Numbered from the stretch's first letter, positions 1 to 10,130 are shown. The stretch is DNA of 64,000 nt from Cycas panzhihuaensis (GCA_023213395.1 CM041465.1:47995741-48059740), one strand, 5' to 3'. Translations and numbers: made by a program. Notes: a model not told the origin generated them from the sequence alone.

Positions 1-660
1 CTGATATTGAAATTGTTACTGGTGTCGGACCAGAGAGCCTTGGTTCATAATCTTGAAGAACTAGATGAAATTTGGACAAAATTGTGTGATGCTTTTAAGA
101 AGAAGAAGATGAATAAACGTCTTGCCCTGATGTTAGAGTTACTCAATTCGTGTGTGTAAGATGAGAACAACATCAATTCGTATCTGAACAAGGTTACAAA
201 CTTGAAGAATAAGCTAGAAGAACTGAAGTAGAATATGATCGATGATGCATTGTTGTTTATGATAATTATGTCGAAGTTGCTTACTACCTTTGCCACTTTT
301 TAGACCATATATGGTAGAGATGAAGTGATAGAGGCAGAAAATTTTGATGGTATTAATAACCTTATTTTAGCGAAAGATGCCAAGCTAAAATATCATGGAA
401 TACTTGGAGGTTCTCAATCTAGTAAGGCCTTAGCTATAAAGACTCAGAGGAAAGAGGCTACTCACAAGGAGAAGTTCACACAAAGGTCTGGAGAAAGTTT
501 ATGAGAAAAGAAAAAATTCAATGGGAAATACAATTACTGTAAACATGATGGTCACCGAGAAAATAACTATTGGTTCAAAAGACGTAACAAGTGCAAAGCA
601 AGTTAGGATGGCAAAGAAAAAAGCATTGTTGCTCATTGCGTTAGGGAGAAAACCTTATTA
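1..660 (+). pseudogene. Cop-1 gag remnant (UBN2-type) with zinc knuckle
   Basis: Gag would form the virus-like particle and bind the element RNA. The plus strand reads as a broken UBN2-type copia gag, with pieces such as NSYLNKVTNLKNKLEE around 175-230 and LILAKDAKLKYHG around 360-405. A degraded CCHC zinc knuckle lies at about 528-575 (NYCKHDGHRENNYW); the first and last metal ligands are Tyr instead of Cys. Stops interrupt the frame (for example near 158, 228 and 300). The gag start is outside the window. Confidence 0.85.
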
Positions 661-1040
661 GTCGATTCAGATTAAAGAGATTATTGAATTCTTGACTTTG
701 GAACGCAGAAGCATATCTCTTACCAGAAGCACAACTTTGATATGGTGAGAGAAAATCATAGTGGTGCCGAAGTTATCCTTGGAGATGCTCACTTATTGTC
801 GATGGAAGATATTATGTATCCATTGTAAATGGTAAGTTTACTGAAGTATATTATGTACCTAAGATGCAATTAAATCTTCTTTCAACATGAGAGATTTAGA
901 TCTGTACTGTGATAGATGCTTGATTAAGGATCTGAAGCAAAATTTCTCTGTCGTTGCTATTGGGAAAGTTAGAGACAACTTTTGGGTGTGTGAGAAATTT
1001 CAATCTTAGAAGAAGTCTTATGCCTTTGTTGCCAGTGCTG
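661..1040 (+). pseudogene. Cop-1 aspartic protease remnant
   Basis: The protease would cut the Gag-Pol polyprotein. The active-site motif is visible at about 686-720 as ILDFGTQKHIS, so the usual D-S/T-G has become D-F-G. Downstream pieces such as AEVILGDAH and KYIMYLRCN-like sequence match the rest of a copia protease in shifted frames. It leads directly into the GAG-pre-integrase part. Stops at about 673-690 and after 820 show that it is dead. Confidence 0.8.
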
Positions 1041-1680
1041 ATGATGTGAGTAAACTTTGGCATAATCGCCTAGGACACCTTATCTATAGGAGCATCACAC
1101 TGTTGAAGATGGTTGAAGGATTACCATCATTTTACTGCTCAGATGGTGTTTGTGAAGGGTGTATACATGACAAGCATCATTGCTATCGTTTTGCTCAAGA
1201 TAATGCTTACAGAGCCAAAGAGAAGCTGGAGCTTGTGAATTCTAATATAATGGGACCACTCCCAAATCCTTCGATATCAAGAGTTCGTTACACCTTTGTG
1301 TTAGTAGATGATTATACTAGGAAGGCTTGGGTATACTTTTTCAAGAACAAGTCAGATGCATTTCATCGCTTCCGTAACTGAGAAGTGATGGTGGAAAATG
1401 AAAGTGATAAGAAAATTAAGTTATTAAGAAGTGATAATGGCAAGGAATACAATAATCATGCGCTTAATCAGTTCTGTTGTGATCATAGTATTAAATGGGA
1501 ATTTACGGTCTCGTATACCCCACAACAGAATGGAGTTGTTGAAAGAAAAAATCGTACCATGATGGAGATGATGAGGTGTATGGTGTACACTAAAAACTTG
1601 TCACTGATGTTTTGGGCAGAAGCTGTGGTGACTGCTGTATATATTTTGAATCAAGTATCCACTTAGTCAGTTCGTAGCAT
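1041..1680 (+). pseudogene. Cop-1 GAG-pre-integrase and integrase core remnant
   Basis: Integrase would insert the cDNA into the host genome. The zinc-binding part reads LWHNRLGHL with a following CEGC pair (1055-1170). The core has the DD35E pieces LLRSDNGKEY (second Asp, about 1420-1450) and NGVVERKNRTMMEMM (Glu, about 1530-1575). The first Asp seems changed to Asn, because the stretch reads LVNSNIMGPL at about 1232-1262. A stop at 1379 splits the domain into two open pieces (1046-1381 and 1385-1666). Assignment is firm from the motif order. Confidence 0.92.
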
Positions 1681-2246
1681 AACCCCTAAAGAAAAATAGA
1701 CTGGTTGGAAGCCTACCATTAGCCATTTGAGAACTTTTTGGTGTATTGTATACGCCTACATCTCAGATGATATTCATAATAAGTTAGATTAGAAGAGTCT
1801 AAAGTGTATATTCATGGGGTATTATGACCAGAATATACACTTTAGACTCTTCTAATCTAACTTATTATGAATATCCATATGGGAAGAATATTGTAGTTAC
1901 TCAAGATGTAAAATTCGACAAGTCATCAACATATCATGCTAATAGATCATCACAAAAGTCTTTTTTATCCCTCGCTACTCCCATTCCCAGATTCATGAGG
2001 CATCGAGGATGATGAACCAGTCGCCATAATACATGTGGAAGCAGGACCAAGTGGGATGAGTAATAGTGAGGAGCTGCCACAAGAAGAAACACCCCCAACA
2101 ACGATCCTTTTATACCATTATGGGCAAGGAAGATTATTGAAGATTCCAGTGTGGTGATGCATACCTTTACTGATGATATATGAATAAGAAGTTAACGTGC
2201 CAACCAAACTCTGCTAGTAGACACCAACAACTTTAGTGATCCTAAT
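1681..2246 (+). pseudogene. Cop-1 region between integrase and RT, disrupted by a hairpin
   Basis: This is the connecting part of copia pol. KSLKCIFMGYYDQ at about 1795-1833 and NIVVTQDVKFDKSS at about 1885-1930 are the usual flanks of this segment. Between them the normal sequence is replaced by the second arm of a perfect inverted repeat (1769-1875), which shifts the frame. After 1930 only loose acidic and Pro-rich pieces can be read up to the RT start at 2247. Confidence 0.75.
1769..1875. repeat. Perfect 45-bp inverted repeat with 17-nt loop
   Basis: Positions 1769-1813 are the exact reverse complement of 1831-1875 over 45 bases; the loop is 1814-1830. It lies in decayed Cop-1 pol. The left arm fits the expected coding sequence and the right arm replaces it, so the right arm is most likely an inverted copy made from the left arm. 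The absence of mismatches in an otherwise eroded element implies a late event, gene-conversion-like upkeep, or an assembly artefact. Confidence 0.97.
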
Positions 2247-2960
2247 TTGTTTGATAAGGCAAAAAGAGATCTACGATGGAGAGATGCGATGGAGGAGATG
2301 TATGGTTCATCGATGAAGAACGATACATGGGATTTGGTTCTGCTCTCTCTAACAAAGAACCTTATTGGATGCAAGTGGGTCTATAAGATGAAGTTTTGCT
2401 CTAATGGAGAGGTGGACAAGTATAAGCCCAGACTTGTTGCTCAAAAAGAAGGAATTGACTATGAGGAGACGTTTGCACCTATCTTCAGAATGATGACAAT
2501 TTGATTGATCATTTCCTTAGCAACTACTTGTGATTGGGAGTTAGATTAGATAGACGTCAATTCTGCATTTTTTAATGGAGATCTAAAGGAGGAGATATAT
2601 ATGTTGCAGCATTTGGGATTCATTAAGGAAGGCTAGAAGCATCTTGTGTGCCAGTTAAGGAAATCAATCTATGGCCTGAAACAAGCACCCCATGTTTGGT
2701 ATGAGAAGATGAATGCCAAGTTAAAAGTTTCAAAAATTTTGAACTCAACCTGACTTTGTATGTGAAAATGAGAGAGACTTTAATAGTTACTTGTGTGGTC
2801 TATGTGGATGATTTAATCATTGAAGGTAACTACGGTAAGACTATAGCAAAAGTATTCTTTTGACATGATAGACCTCGGGAGGCTTCACTATTTCTTGGGT
2901 ATTTAGATCAGGCAGATGGATGATTAGATTGTGTTGTTACAGTTGTAGTATGTGAAGAAC
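2247..2960 (+). pseudogene. Cop-1 reverse transcriptase remnant
   Basis: The enzyme would copy element RNA into cDNA. The N-terminal part is open from 2247 to 2504 and contains LIGCKWVYKMKF, VDKYKPRLVAQ and DYEETFAPIFRM. After a stop, further RT pieces follow in changing frames, including an SIYGLKQAP-type stretch near 2665-2690. The catalytic motif VVYVDDLII is at about 2796-2822, with YVDD intact. Frameshifts and stops make it non-functional. Confidence 0.92.
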
Positions 2961-3059
2961 TTATTGGAGAAGATTGGGATGTAGAATTGTAAACTTGTTG
3001 CAACACCATGTGTTAAGAGCATAAGATTGTAGAAGGATATAACTAAACCCTCTGTAGAT

Positions 3060-3720
3060 GGAATAAAGTATCACTAATTAGTAGGGAGTTTAATTTACTT
3101 GACTTATACCAAACTAGGTATCACCTATGCTACTAAATTAGTTTCTCGCTAAATGCAGAATCCTCAAGAATCTCATTAAGTTGCAGCGAAGTGGATTCTG
3201 AAGTACTTGAAGGGGATAATCAGTCTTGGTATCGAATATCGTTGAGGTGAGGAGACAAGGTTGTATGGTTACATAAATGCTAATTAGGGAGGAGACTCTA
3301 ATGATCATAAGTCTGCTACTGGATACTTGTTTGATGTTGGTAATTGATTTGTTTCATGGCAGTTGAATAAGCAATAAATAATGGCACTATTTTCTACCGG
3401 GGTTGAATATCAAGAACTTAGTGCTGATACGAAGGAAGCTATAGGGTTGCAAGGTCTCGTGGAGTTTCTTAGAGTTTTCAATAGACATTCGATTATCTTC
3501 GTTGATAATCAGAGTATCATTCATTTGTCAAATAATTCCGAGTTTTATGCATGTACAAGGCATATTAAGATTCAATACCATTACATCTATGAATATATCA
3601 AGTTAGGAAACTGCAGGTTGACTACTGTCTGAGTAAATTCTAACTTACAAACATGTTTACCAATCCACTTACTGAAGATCAATTCACAAAGATGCATACT
3701 AGATTAAGACTCACCAATGT
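3060..3720 (+). pseudogene. Cop-1 RNase H remnant
   Basis: RNase H would remove the RNA strand during cDNA synthesis. The open part 3381-3632 holds the copia signature: ALFSTGVEYQELSADTKEA, then IIFVDNQSIIHLSNN with the catalytic Asp-Asn-Gln, and TRHIKIQYHYIYEYI near the end. Upstream pieces at 3070-3370 match the usual linker, with stops. It is followed by the polypurine tract about 100 bases downstream. Confidence 0.88.
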
Positions 3721-3824
3721 TATCCTTGAGGGAGGATGTATCAACAAGGATAAAGAAGCTATAGCATAGTCATAGCCTTCGTAATAACATAACTGTTGCA
3801 GGTTGCAAGCTTCCCACATTTACA

Positions 3825-3835
3825 TTAAGGGGGGA
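3825..3835 (+). promoter_or_regulatory. Cop-1 polypurine tract
   Basis: A G-run (ttaaggggggat) lies directly upstream of the 3' LTR and downstream of RNase H. This is the expected place for the plus-strand DNA primer of an LTR element. Confidence 0.8.
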
Positions 3836-4151
3836 TATTAACATGACAATTGTTTGTTAAGCCACTAAGTTAATGTTTATGTGGTTTAATTAATGGTGAT
3901 TAGTGAAAATATGCAAAGAATTTAGAGGGTCATAACCCTTGTCGGGTGACACCTCTTACAAGAATATAAAATCCTTGACCCCTTGTGTATTCAATATATC
4001 AAATCATTATGAAATAATCAATATGATCTAGAAAGATCTTTTGTGGTGAGTTTTTTTTTTTAAGGGTTTTTCACGTAAATCTTATGTATTATGCATTTGT
4101 ATTCTGTATATATCTTTTATTTGCTTGCTATGTATAGTTAAAGATTCTGCA
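3836..4151 (+). repeat. Cop-1 3' LTR
   Basis: The LTR starts at TATTAACATGACAATTG (probably an original TG with G to A change) directly after the polypurine tract and ends at about 4151 (...GATTCTGCA). It has a TATA-like aatataaaatcc at about 3963-3974. The end fits because a minus-strand copia remnant starts at once after it. The 5' LTR is not in the window, so length and limits rest on one copy. Confidence 0.72.
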
Positions 4152-5290
4152 GATGGGAACATACATATATGATTTTACGTTTTTGAATATTTTCCTATGT
4201 TTCTTCCCATAGATACATGGATCATAAATACCATTTTTTCCTTTAAACTTGGGGAGACCATGTACTATGTTCAACTTATTCATTAACTGAAGGCCATAGA
4301 TATGTAGATGCCCTAATCTTTCATCTCAAAACTGAATCTCACTTGATATATTTGTAGTCAAATATGCTTTTTGGTTTATATACTTATCTAAGAGCCTATA
4401 AAGATGATTTTCTTTTACACCTTTTATGATTGTTTTCTCGTAACAATCACTAGTAATAGGCTTCCTGTCTTTAAAGAGAACACTCATTCTATTGTCCTCT
4501 ATTTAATTAATAGAAATTAGATTTTTCTTTAGTCTAAGCATGTAAACACATCCTCTATATAATAATCTTCAGTCTTGAGTTTATAATAGGGACCTCCTCT
4601 ATACCTTTGACAATTAAAATTTTATTTTCTTCTAGAGATACAACATGTCTTGTTACTTCTCATGTGTCTAAACTAGTCAATGCTACTTATCATATGTCTA
4701 GAAGCACTTGAATCTATATACCAAACATCATTGTACCCTTTTTAATACACTGCCTTGTTTTGTTGATCAATTCCAATTTGCTAACTAGCCTACAACAATT
4801 GATAATGTTTTTTGATATGACATGGCTTTTTGTAGTAATGGTAGGTCCTTTGAGGCAATTCATTTCAGTGGGGAAACAAGCATATTTCACTCATTTTAAT
4901 GTTCAAAAAATAAAAAAACATGCAATAAAATGTAGCATGGTAGGTGTTAAATAGCTCTGTGACAACATGTACTTATTTTACTTGATCTCTATGCAAAGTG
5001 CCAACAAAACATTAAAGTCATCAGATATGACATAGGGAGCAAAAAAAGTGATGATACAATCTTGCTCAATGAAATGAGTAAGAAAAGTTACAATATAGAT
5101 GTGGTCTTTATTTTTACAATAAGCTCTTTAATGTGCTAAAAAATGATATAACACCTTTTCGCTCAGTGTGACTAGGGGCTAACTAAAGGAGGTGGATACT
5201 CATTTCAAAATCAACTTAAAAGCATTTTAATGTATTAATATCACAAAAAAAAGAAATCTATACCCTAAGTTATCGACATAAATTCTATTA
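4152..5290 (-). pseudogene. Minus-strand copia fragment: zinc knuckle/protease and pre-integrase, Cop-D family
   Basis: Read on the minus strand, 4190-4380 gives DERLGHLHIYGLQLMNKL followed by IYGKKHR, the GAG-pre-integrase zone of a copia element. Further right come a protease zone (4400-4740) and a degraded knuckle zone (about 4840). The whole stretch can be lined up by eye with 24400-25530 on the same strand, including non-coding parts, so both belong to one family. Its left end was cut off by Cop-1. Many stops are present. Confidence 0.75.
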
Positions 5291-5565
5291 ATATTTATGT
5301 AATGATTTTATGCTCATTTTTATCGAATCAATTTAAATTCATCTATGTCATCCTTAGAGCAATATTTGGGTGCTATTTTTCATTGATACAAGCTTTATTC
5401 TGGTGAGGGTTGGGTTTATTATCTCATTCTGGCATTTTAATTTTCCATGTGTCATTTGTCACTAGGCTAGACAATGGCTTATAATGTTTGTAATGGCATT
5501 GGTCATTCAAATAATGTTTAATCTATGTTTGCATTGGGGTATCTCTAAATGGTGTAGGGCATCTT
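5291..5565. other. Unassigned AT-rich stretch
   Basis: No motif recognised. By position it should be the continuation (towards gag on the minus strand) of the copia remnant at 4152-5290, which is interrupted further right by the gag-only element. Confidence 0.4.
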
Positions 5566-5729
5566 TGGTGAGCCTACACCACATGTTAGAGAGGGCTATG
5601 ACCATCCAATCCTATTAATCCTCATATGATGGAGGTTCATATCCCTCTCTAACATGTGGTGCATGTGGTTACATGCATTTATATATCAGGATGCTTCAAG
5701 GGCGAAGAATATAAGGGGAGAGGAAATGT
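5566..5729. repeat. Rearranged LTR fragments with inverted repeat, plus second polypurine tract
   Basis: A forward LTR head (about 5566-5608, gagcctacaccacatg) is followed at once by an inverted copy of the same LTR head (about 5609-5662), so the two form a hairpin. Then comes a forward piece (about 5665-5729) matching the end of the internal region upstream of the 3' LTR (compare 7515-7579), including the purine tract aaggggagagg. So a remnant of another copy of the same element lies directly upstream of the 5' LTR at 5730. Confidence 0.85.
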
Positions 5730-5991
5730 AGTGAGCCTACACCACATGTTAGAGAAGGCTATGACCCTCCATCATATGAGAATTAATATGATTGGTTGAC
5801 ATAAAGGTAGGAATATAATAATATGGGGGTGAGTGTTATATATACCCCACTCTATTGTAAAGAGAAGAATATGATACAATGATATGTTAATGGATGTTCT
5901 TCAGAACCTTACCTTCTTCTTTCATCTTCTTTCTTCTATTTCTCTTTATATTTCTTTATATTGATTTGGTTATAGGATTAAGCATGTAACA
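5730..5991 (+). repeat. Gag-only element 5' LTR
   Basis: It is a close copy of 7580-7841, equal in length (262 bp). It starts AGTGAGCC (T to A change at the first base) and ends ...CATGTAACA. TATA-like gttatatatacc at about 5833-5845. The end is fixed by the primer binding site two bases later. Confidence 0.93.
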
Positions 5992-5993
5992 AG

Positions 5994-6005
5994 TGGTATC
6001 AGAGC
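5994..6005 (+). promoter_or_regulatory. Primer binding site, initiator-Met tRNA type
   Basis: TGGTATCAGAGC lies two bases after the 5' LTR. This is the usual complement to the 3' end of plant initiator methionine tRNA and would prime minus-strand cDNA synthesis. Confidence 0.95.
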
Positions 6006-6780
6006 TGCGTTATGATCGTGGAAAGCTGCCAGAAAGATCAAAGTCATTTTCTAATTCATATAGGAGCTAGGGATTCATTTTTGGCCAAATTTTTTTTTTC
6101 AAGGTTTTTGGCATATGGAAGTTCTACTCGTTGGGAGCAAAAATGAAATATTCTTAAAGAAACATCAAAGAATTTGGGACGAAAGGTCCCATTCCATAAT
6201 TTTTAAATGGTCATAGTACTATTTTTGAAGAAAAGTTGTAGAAATTATAGCCAATTTTATTTCAATCTCCTTTCTATTGATGTATTTTTAGGACAAATCT
6301 GCAACTTCAACTTCAAAGAGCCATAACTTTGGCTATAGGTGTTCAAATGACCTCAATTTGTTTTTGATTCTATGCGTTTTTAAATTTTTTTTTTCAATGG
6401 AAGTGGTTTGAGGTCAATTAGAGGTCAGAGCAGAGAGTTATTGGCATTTTATTAGAATGTACTATTACATTCCTTAGAAACCCTAGTAACAAATTTCTTA
6501 AATAGCTATAAATTTTGATCTAGACGTCAAAATTTGATTTCGTCTGAATCGTTGGAATTGTATTTTAGTGGCCGTGATTTTTAGCTATCTTTTATGTACT
6601 TTTGGGCCATATTTTTTTTCAGAATTAAAATTTTAAAGTTGAAATTTCTATATTATATATTTAGTTGTTCAGACTTTGGTTACAAAACCATTGCTCTTGA
6701 GGCCTAATATCTCTTTTATATTAAAATTGGATGATAAATGGCTATAGACACCCCATAATCTGTCCTATACCCACATCAAC
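6006..6780 (+). other. Leader of the gag-only element
   Basis: This is an untranslated stretch of 775 bases between primer site and gag start, AT-rich, with T-runs and no motif recognised. A packaging signal could lie here by analogy with other LTR elements, but nothing in the sequence proves it. Confidence 0.5.
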
Positions 6781-7440
6781 ATGGCTACAGAAAGACCCAT
6801 ACCTCGCACATTTAATGCAGATGGGACTCTTTCTATAAAAGACTGACTCAATTATATGTCTACATATTTAAAATCACTTGATGCTAACCTAGGGAAAACT
6901 TTGACAACTAAAGTAGCCTCATTGTATCTAGAAGGAGAAGTTTATCTTTGGTTTAAGCAGTGGCATAACACATCTGGTCAACGTACTTCATATTTATGGT
7001 TAGAGTTTTTTATTGGCTTAAAATATAATGCTTCTTGGTGGAATTAGAGGCAAAGCCTTAAGCAAGACAAACAAAAAGCTTGTCAAATACTTGAGAAATA
7101 TAATCATAAGGTGGAACAAGGAATTCTCCCCACACCTCAAAGTTAAGAATAAAATAAAGATGAAGAAGGAGACATTGAACATGAAGAGCAAGTAGCAGAA
7201 GCTGATTGCCATCCCAAACCACCAATTATAGCTAAGGCAAAGGAAGACCATCACTCATCAAAAGTTAGAGCACATGCAAAACTGGGACCTTATTGACACC
7301 CATATTATCAGGAGACACAACATCGACACCCATATTATACAAAGCCCTTACAAACTAAGTACCATAAGAATACATATCATTCAAGCTTGAGGTTCCAAGG
7401 TTATAGAGATTCTGAATACATAAAGATCTACTTAGGATGA
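6781..7440 (+). pseudogene. Gag remnant of the gag-only element
   Basis: The reading starts at ATG 6781 (MATERPIPRTFNADGTLSI), hits a stop at about 6842 and goes on open from 6856 to 7047. The part YLEGEVYLWFKQWH resembles the core of gypsy-type Retrotrans_gag (hydrophobic residues around a Trp). The following part is rich in Lys, Glu and His (7050-7440) and holds a short repeat, gacacccatattat, near 7295 and 7325. No zinc knuckle is seen. At least four stops show it is dead. Confidence 0.75.
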
Positions 7441-7560
7441 ATAGATCCCTATTCTATGCGCAAATTTTCGGACAACCTTCGATGGACCTATCAGTTGGTC
7501 ACCAATAACAGGAGGTGGTCATGTGCATTTATGTATCATGATGCTTCGAGGGTGAAGCAT

Positions 7561-7579
7561 CTGAGGGGAGAGGGAATGT
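7561..7579 (+). promoter_or_regulatory. Gag-only element polypurine tract
   Basis: gaggggagagggaat directly precedes the 3' LTR. The same tract in slightly altered form lies at about 5713-5726 before the 5' LTR, which betrays the second partial copy. Confidence 0.85.
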
Positions 7580-7841
7580 TGTGAGCCTACACCACATGTT
7601 AGAGAGGGCTATGATCCTCCATCATATGAGGATTAATAGGATTGGTTGACATAAAGGTAGGAATATAATAATATGGGGGTGAGTGTTATATATACCTCAC
7701 TCTATTGTAAAGAGGAGAATATGATACAATGATATGTTAATGGATGTTCTTCGGAACCCTACCTTCTTCTTTCATCTTATTTCTTCTATTTCTCTTTATA
7801 CTTCTTTATATTGATTTGGTTACAAGATTAAGCATGTAACA
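7580..7841 (+). repeat. Gag-only element 3' LTR
   Basis: 262 bp, TGTGAGCC...GTAACA, nearly identical to 5730-5991. Ends TGT...ACA form the usual short inverted repeat. Confidence 0.93.
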
Positions 7842-8683
7842 ACATCATCAATATTGCAATGCCCTACAAGTTAGATTGTGGCATATTTCATTTGTTTAAG
7901 TAGCTTCAAATCTCTATATGGGGTGCCATGAAGATAGATCCAAAGCAAGGAGTCATTGCAAGCATGAGAATGAAATTATGCCTTAGAGATTCCCATGTTA
8001 AATCCCATATTTTAAACAACTCCATATGATTGGCAAACTAAGACTCATATATTCTTACATCAAAAACATATAAAACCATAGAACTGGACACCTTATAGGG
8101 TGCCCTTATCTTCAAGTCTTCACACCACTAATTATAGGCATGGGTGGTATAAAAGGGCTAAAGGCTTCTAGGTTATTACACATACACACAAACTCGAGGC
8201 TATAAGCTAAGTTAAAAGGGAACTTTACCCACATTACTTGATATGATGAAAACCATAACCATGAACTATGTAACAGTAAAATATTTCAAGTCCTTGAACT
8301 TATTATTTTACAAGAATGGCAACCATCTTACTTTTATTTGGAAGCCTCTTCTAAGCTACTACTAGATGCAAATCTACTTAGCCCAATTTCCCAAATTAGG
8401 TGACCTTGCTAATTGTATCTAACACCTCATAAATCGTCTACAAATTGGATTTTAGAGGCCTTTCCAAACGATTGCACCTACAATTAAATAACCATCTAGC
8501 ATATCAAAGTGATAAGCAAATATCCATAAAGCAAACTAATTCCATTTAACTTTACATAATTTAAACTAGTGAAAACATTTACAAAACATGTATAATTTCA
8601 CTCATAATTGCATGCTTGATTCCATATATTACTGGTTGAAGAATTAATAAAAAAATTCATGATAAACTCGCTCAGATACCAAA
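7842..8683 (-). pseudogene. Leader and gag-like zone of minus-strand copia remnant
   Basis: On the minus strand, about 7990-7895 reads DSLLWIYLHGTPYRDLKLL and goes on KQMKYA. This recalls the DUF4283-type domain found in plant retroelement gag or LINE ORF1 proteins (hydrophobic Trp then HG-P-Y). The frame is shifted on both sides. A primer-site-like sequence (read minus: TTGGTATCTGAGCGAG) at about 8667-8683 touches the LTR on the right. Position and spacing fit the 5' part of the element whose protease zone is at 4152-5290. Confidence 0.45.
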
Positions 8684-8973
8684 TGTGATTTTAAGGATTA
8701 AAAGGAACCAAAGATCAATAGGACATAAGACAAATTTTGGGTAGAATTAGTTTGCCATTGGGACTATTTTCATTTACTAAGAATGAGTCTCCATTCTTTG
8801 TATAATACATAGTCCTCTATTCTAATATACACATGAAATTAGAAATAGTCCAAAATAGGACTCGTAGCTGCCCTGACATGTGATACCATTGAGGACTTTC
8901 ATAACTCTAATGACACTTGTCATCAACCTTGATGAGTCACCACTAATTTGTCTTTATATGAACATTAACTCTA
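8684..8973 (-). repeat. 5' LTR of the minus-strand copia remnant
   Basis: The plus strand reads TGTGATTTTAAGG...ACATTAACTCTA, about 290 bp. The right-hand 110 bases line up with the Cop-D LTRs (23046-23324 and 26609-26967), including catcaaccttgatgagtca and gaacattaa. The primer-site-like sequence lies at its left border, as expected for a minus-strand element. Confidence 0.6.
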
Positions 8974-10130
8974 ATAACATTCTCATTGAAATACATTAAT
9001 TTTTAGCCACTAGATCACTTGCAACAATGTAATGGTTAACTTTAGTTGCTCTGACAAATTTTTTAAGGAAATGTTGAAGAAATTAGTTGCATTAGTTTGT
9101 GTGGTCTTGATTGCTTGCGGCTTCCCTACTACAGTGGCCTCCCTTCATTTTGGGGATGCTCTCATTTTATACACTTGCTTCACCTCTACTTGGATAAAAA
9201 AGGGCAATTCTTTTCTACTTTGTTGGTTGCTTCCTGTAGTGCCTTCTTTACTTTGGCAAAGTGGTTATTTTTTCATCGTCAGTTTTGAATAATCGGATTC
9301 ATCCTTTGTAGCATTTGTTGTCAATAGATTTAAGGCTTGGGTATGTCAGGCACACATTACATAAGGTTGCTTGATCTCACATGTAGTAGGTAATTTATCA
9401 AAGGGTGAGTACATGGTTCACAAATTTTGCATTCATAGATGTTATTGTCTTTAGGTTTTTCATAGGGACAATCTAGGCTCTAGTGCCTCAACTCCAAAAT
9501 AAAACAAACAATTGTTCACTGGGCCTTTCTTTGATCTTTCCATTCTTTCTATTGTCATTTTAGTATTGTATATTGGTTGGGAATCTCCTTCTCTCCCTAC
9601 CTCTACCTCGCACATCTCTTCCTCTAGGCTTACTCTAATAAATCTTTTGTCATATGCATGTATGTGACATAATTAGTGCTCACTTTTTTCATTTTTCAGA
9701 ATATGAAAGTATTCTTTTATGGTGTGTATATTTGTGTCACAAGTGTGACACCATTTTGATTCCTTTATAATCTTATTCTTGGGGTTTATACATCACTCCT
9801 TTGTGCTATACATCTTCCTCTCAAAGATCTAGTGCCATTTTGGTTCTATACTTATGCCAATTCTCTCGTTGCTACTTGGTTTATCCTCCATGTTTTCCCA
9901 TGAACTGATTTAGTTAGATTTTCAGCATCTTAGAGAGATCATTGATCTCATCTATTAACTTATTTACCTTTTCTTCAAGAGCTCTTGTTTGGGCTCCCAT
10001 TTCCCTGGGAATAGTACTTTTCCCTGATCTTAGTTCTATCCCTTGGGGGAGGTGGTGAGGGGAAATTGGGTTCCTAATTTTGCCTTAGTTTTTTCGATTT
10101 CTCACTTTGAAACAAAGCTCTGATACCACT
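8974..10130 (-). pseudogene. Minus-strand gypsy-type leader and gag remnant
   Basis: The minus strand starts with a primer site (AGTGGTATCAGAGC, 10117-10130), then a leader. From about 10000 downward it reads MGAQTRALEEKVNKLIDEIN followed by DLSKML, a short coiled-coil start seen in plant gypsy gags. Further left are broken pieces with a knuckle-like zone (LRHxSLDCPY, about 9465-9500) and KVKKALQEATNKVEKNCPF near 9200-9255. The left part is cut by the LTR at 8684-8973. Two plus-strand open frames at 9032-9292 are antisense shadows. Confidence 0.6.

Larger units (their letters stand above)
1..4151 (+). mobile_element. Cop-1: decayed Ty1/copia retrotransposon, 5' end outside window
   Basis: Domains appear in the copia order gag, protease, integrase, reverse transcriptase, RNase H, polypurine tract, 3' LTR, all on the plus strand. 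The 5' LTR and the start of gag lie before position 1. The reading frame is broken by many stops and several frameshifts, so no polyprotein can be made. The 3' LTR ends at about 4151, where a minus-strand copia remnant starts at once, so Cop-1 was probably inserted into that older element. The left flank is missing, so no target-site duplication can be tested. Confidence 0.92.
5730..7841 (+). mobile_element. Gag-only LTR element (TR-GAG-like), 2.1 kb
   Basis: Two direct LTRs of 262 bp (5730-5991 and 7580-7841) bound a 1.6-kb internal region with a primer binding site, a gag remnant and a polypurine tract, but without protease, RT or integrase. The arrangement matches the class called TR-GAG, non-autonomous elements that would need enzymes from a relative. 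The flanks do not give a target-site duplication, because a rearranged partial copy precedes the 5' LTR. It interrupts the minus-strand copia remnant (4152-5565 and 7842-8973). Confidence 0.85.

Noticed and set aside
9032-9292. Plus-strand frame with a hydrophobic, membrane-like peptide
   Set aside because: It is antisense to a Lys/Glu-rich gypsy gag remnant, which gives hydrophobic shadows.
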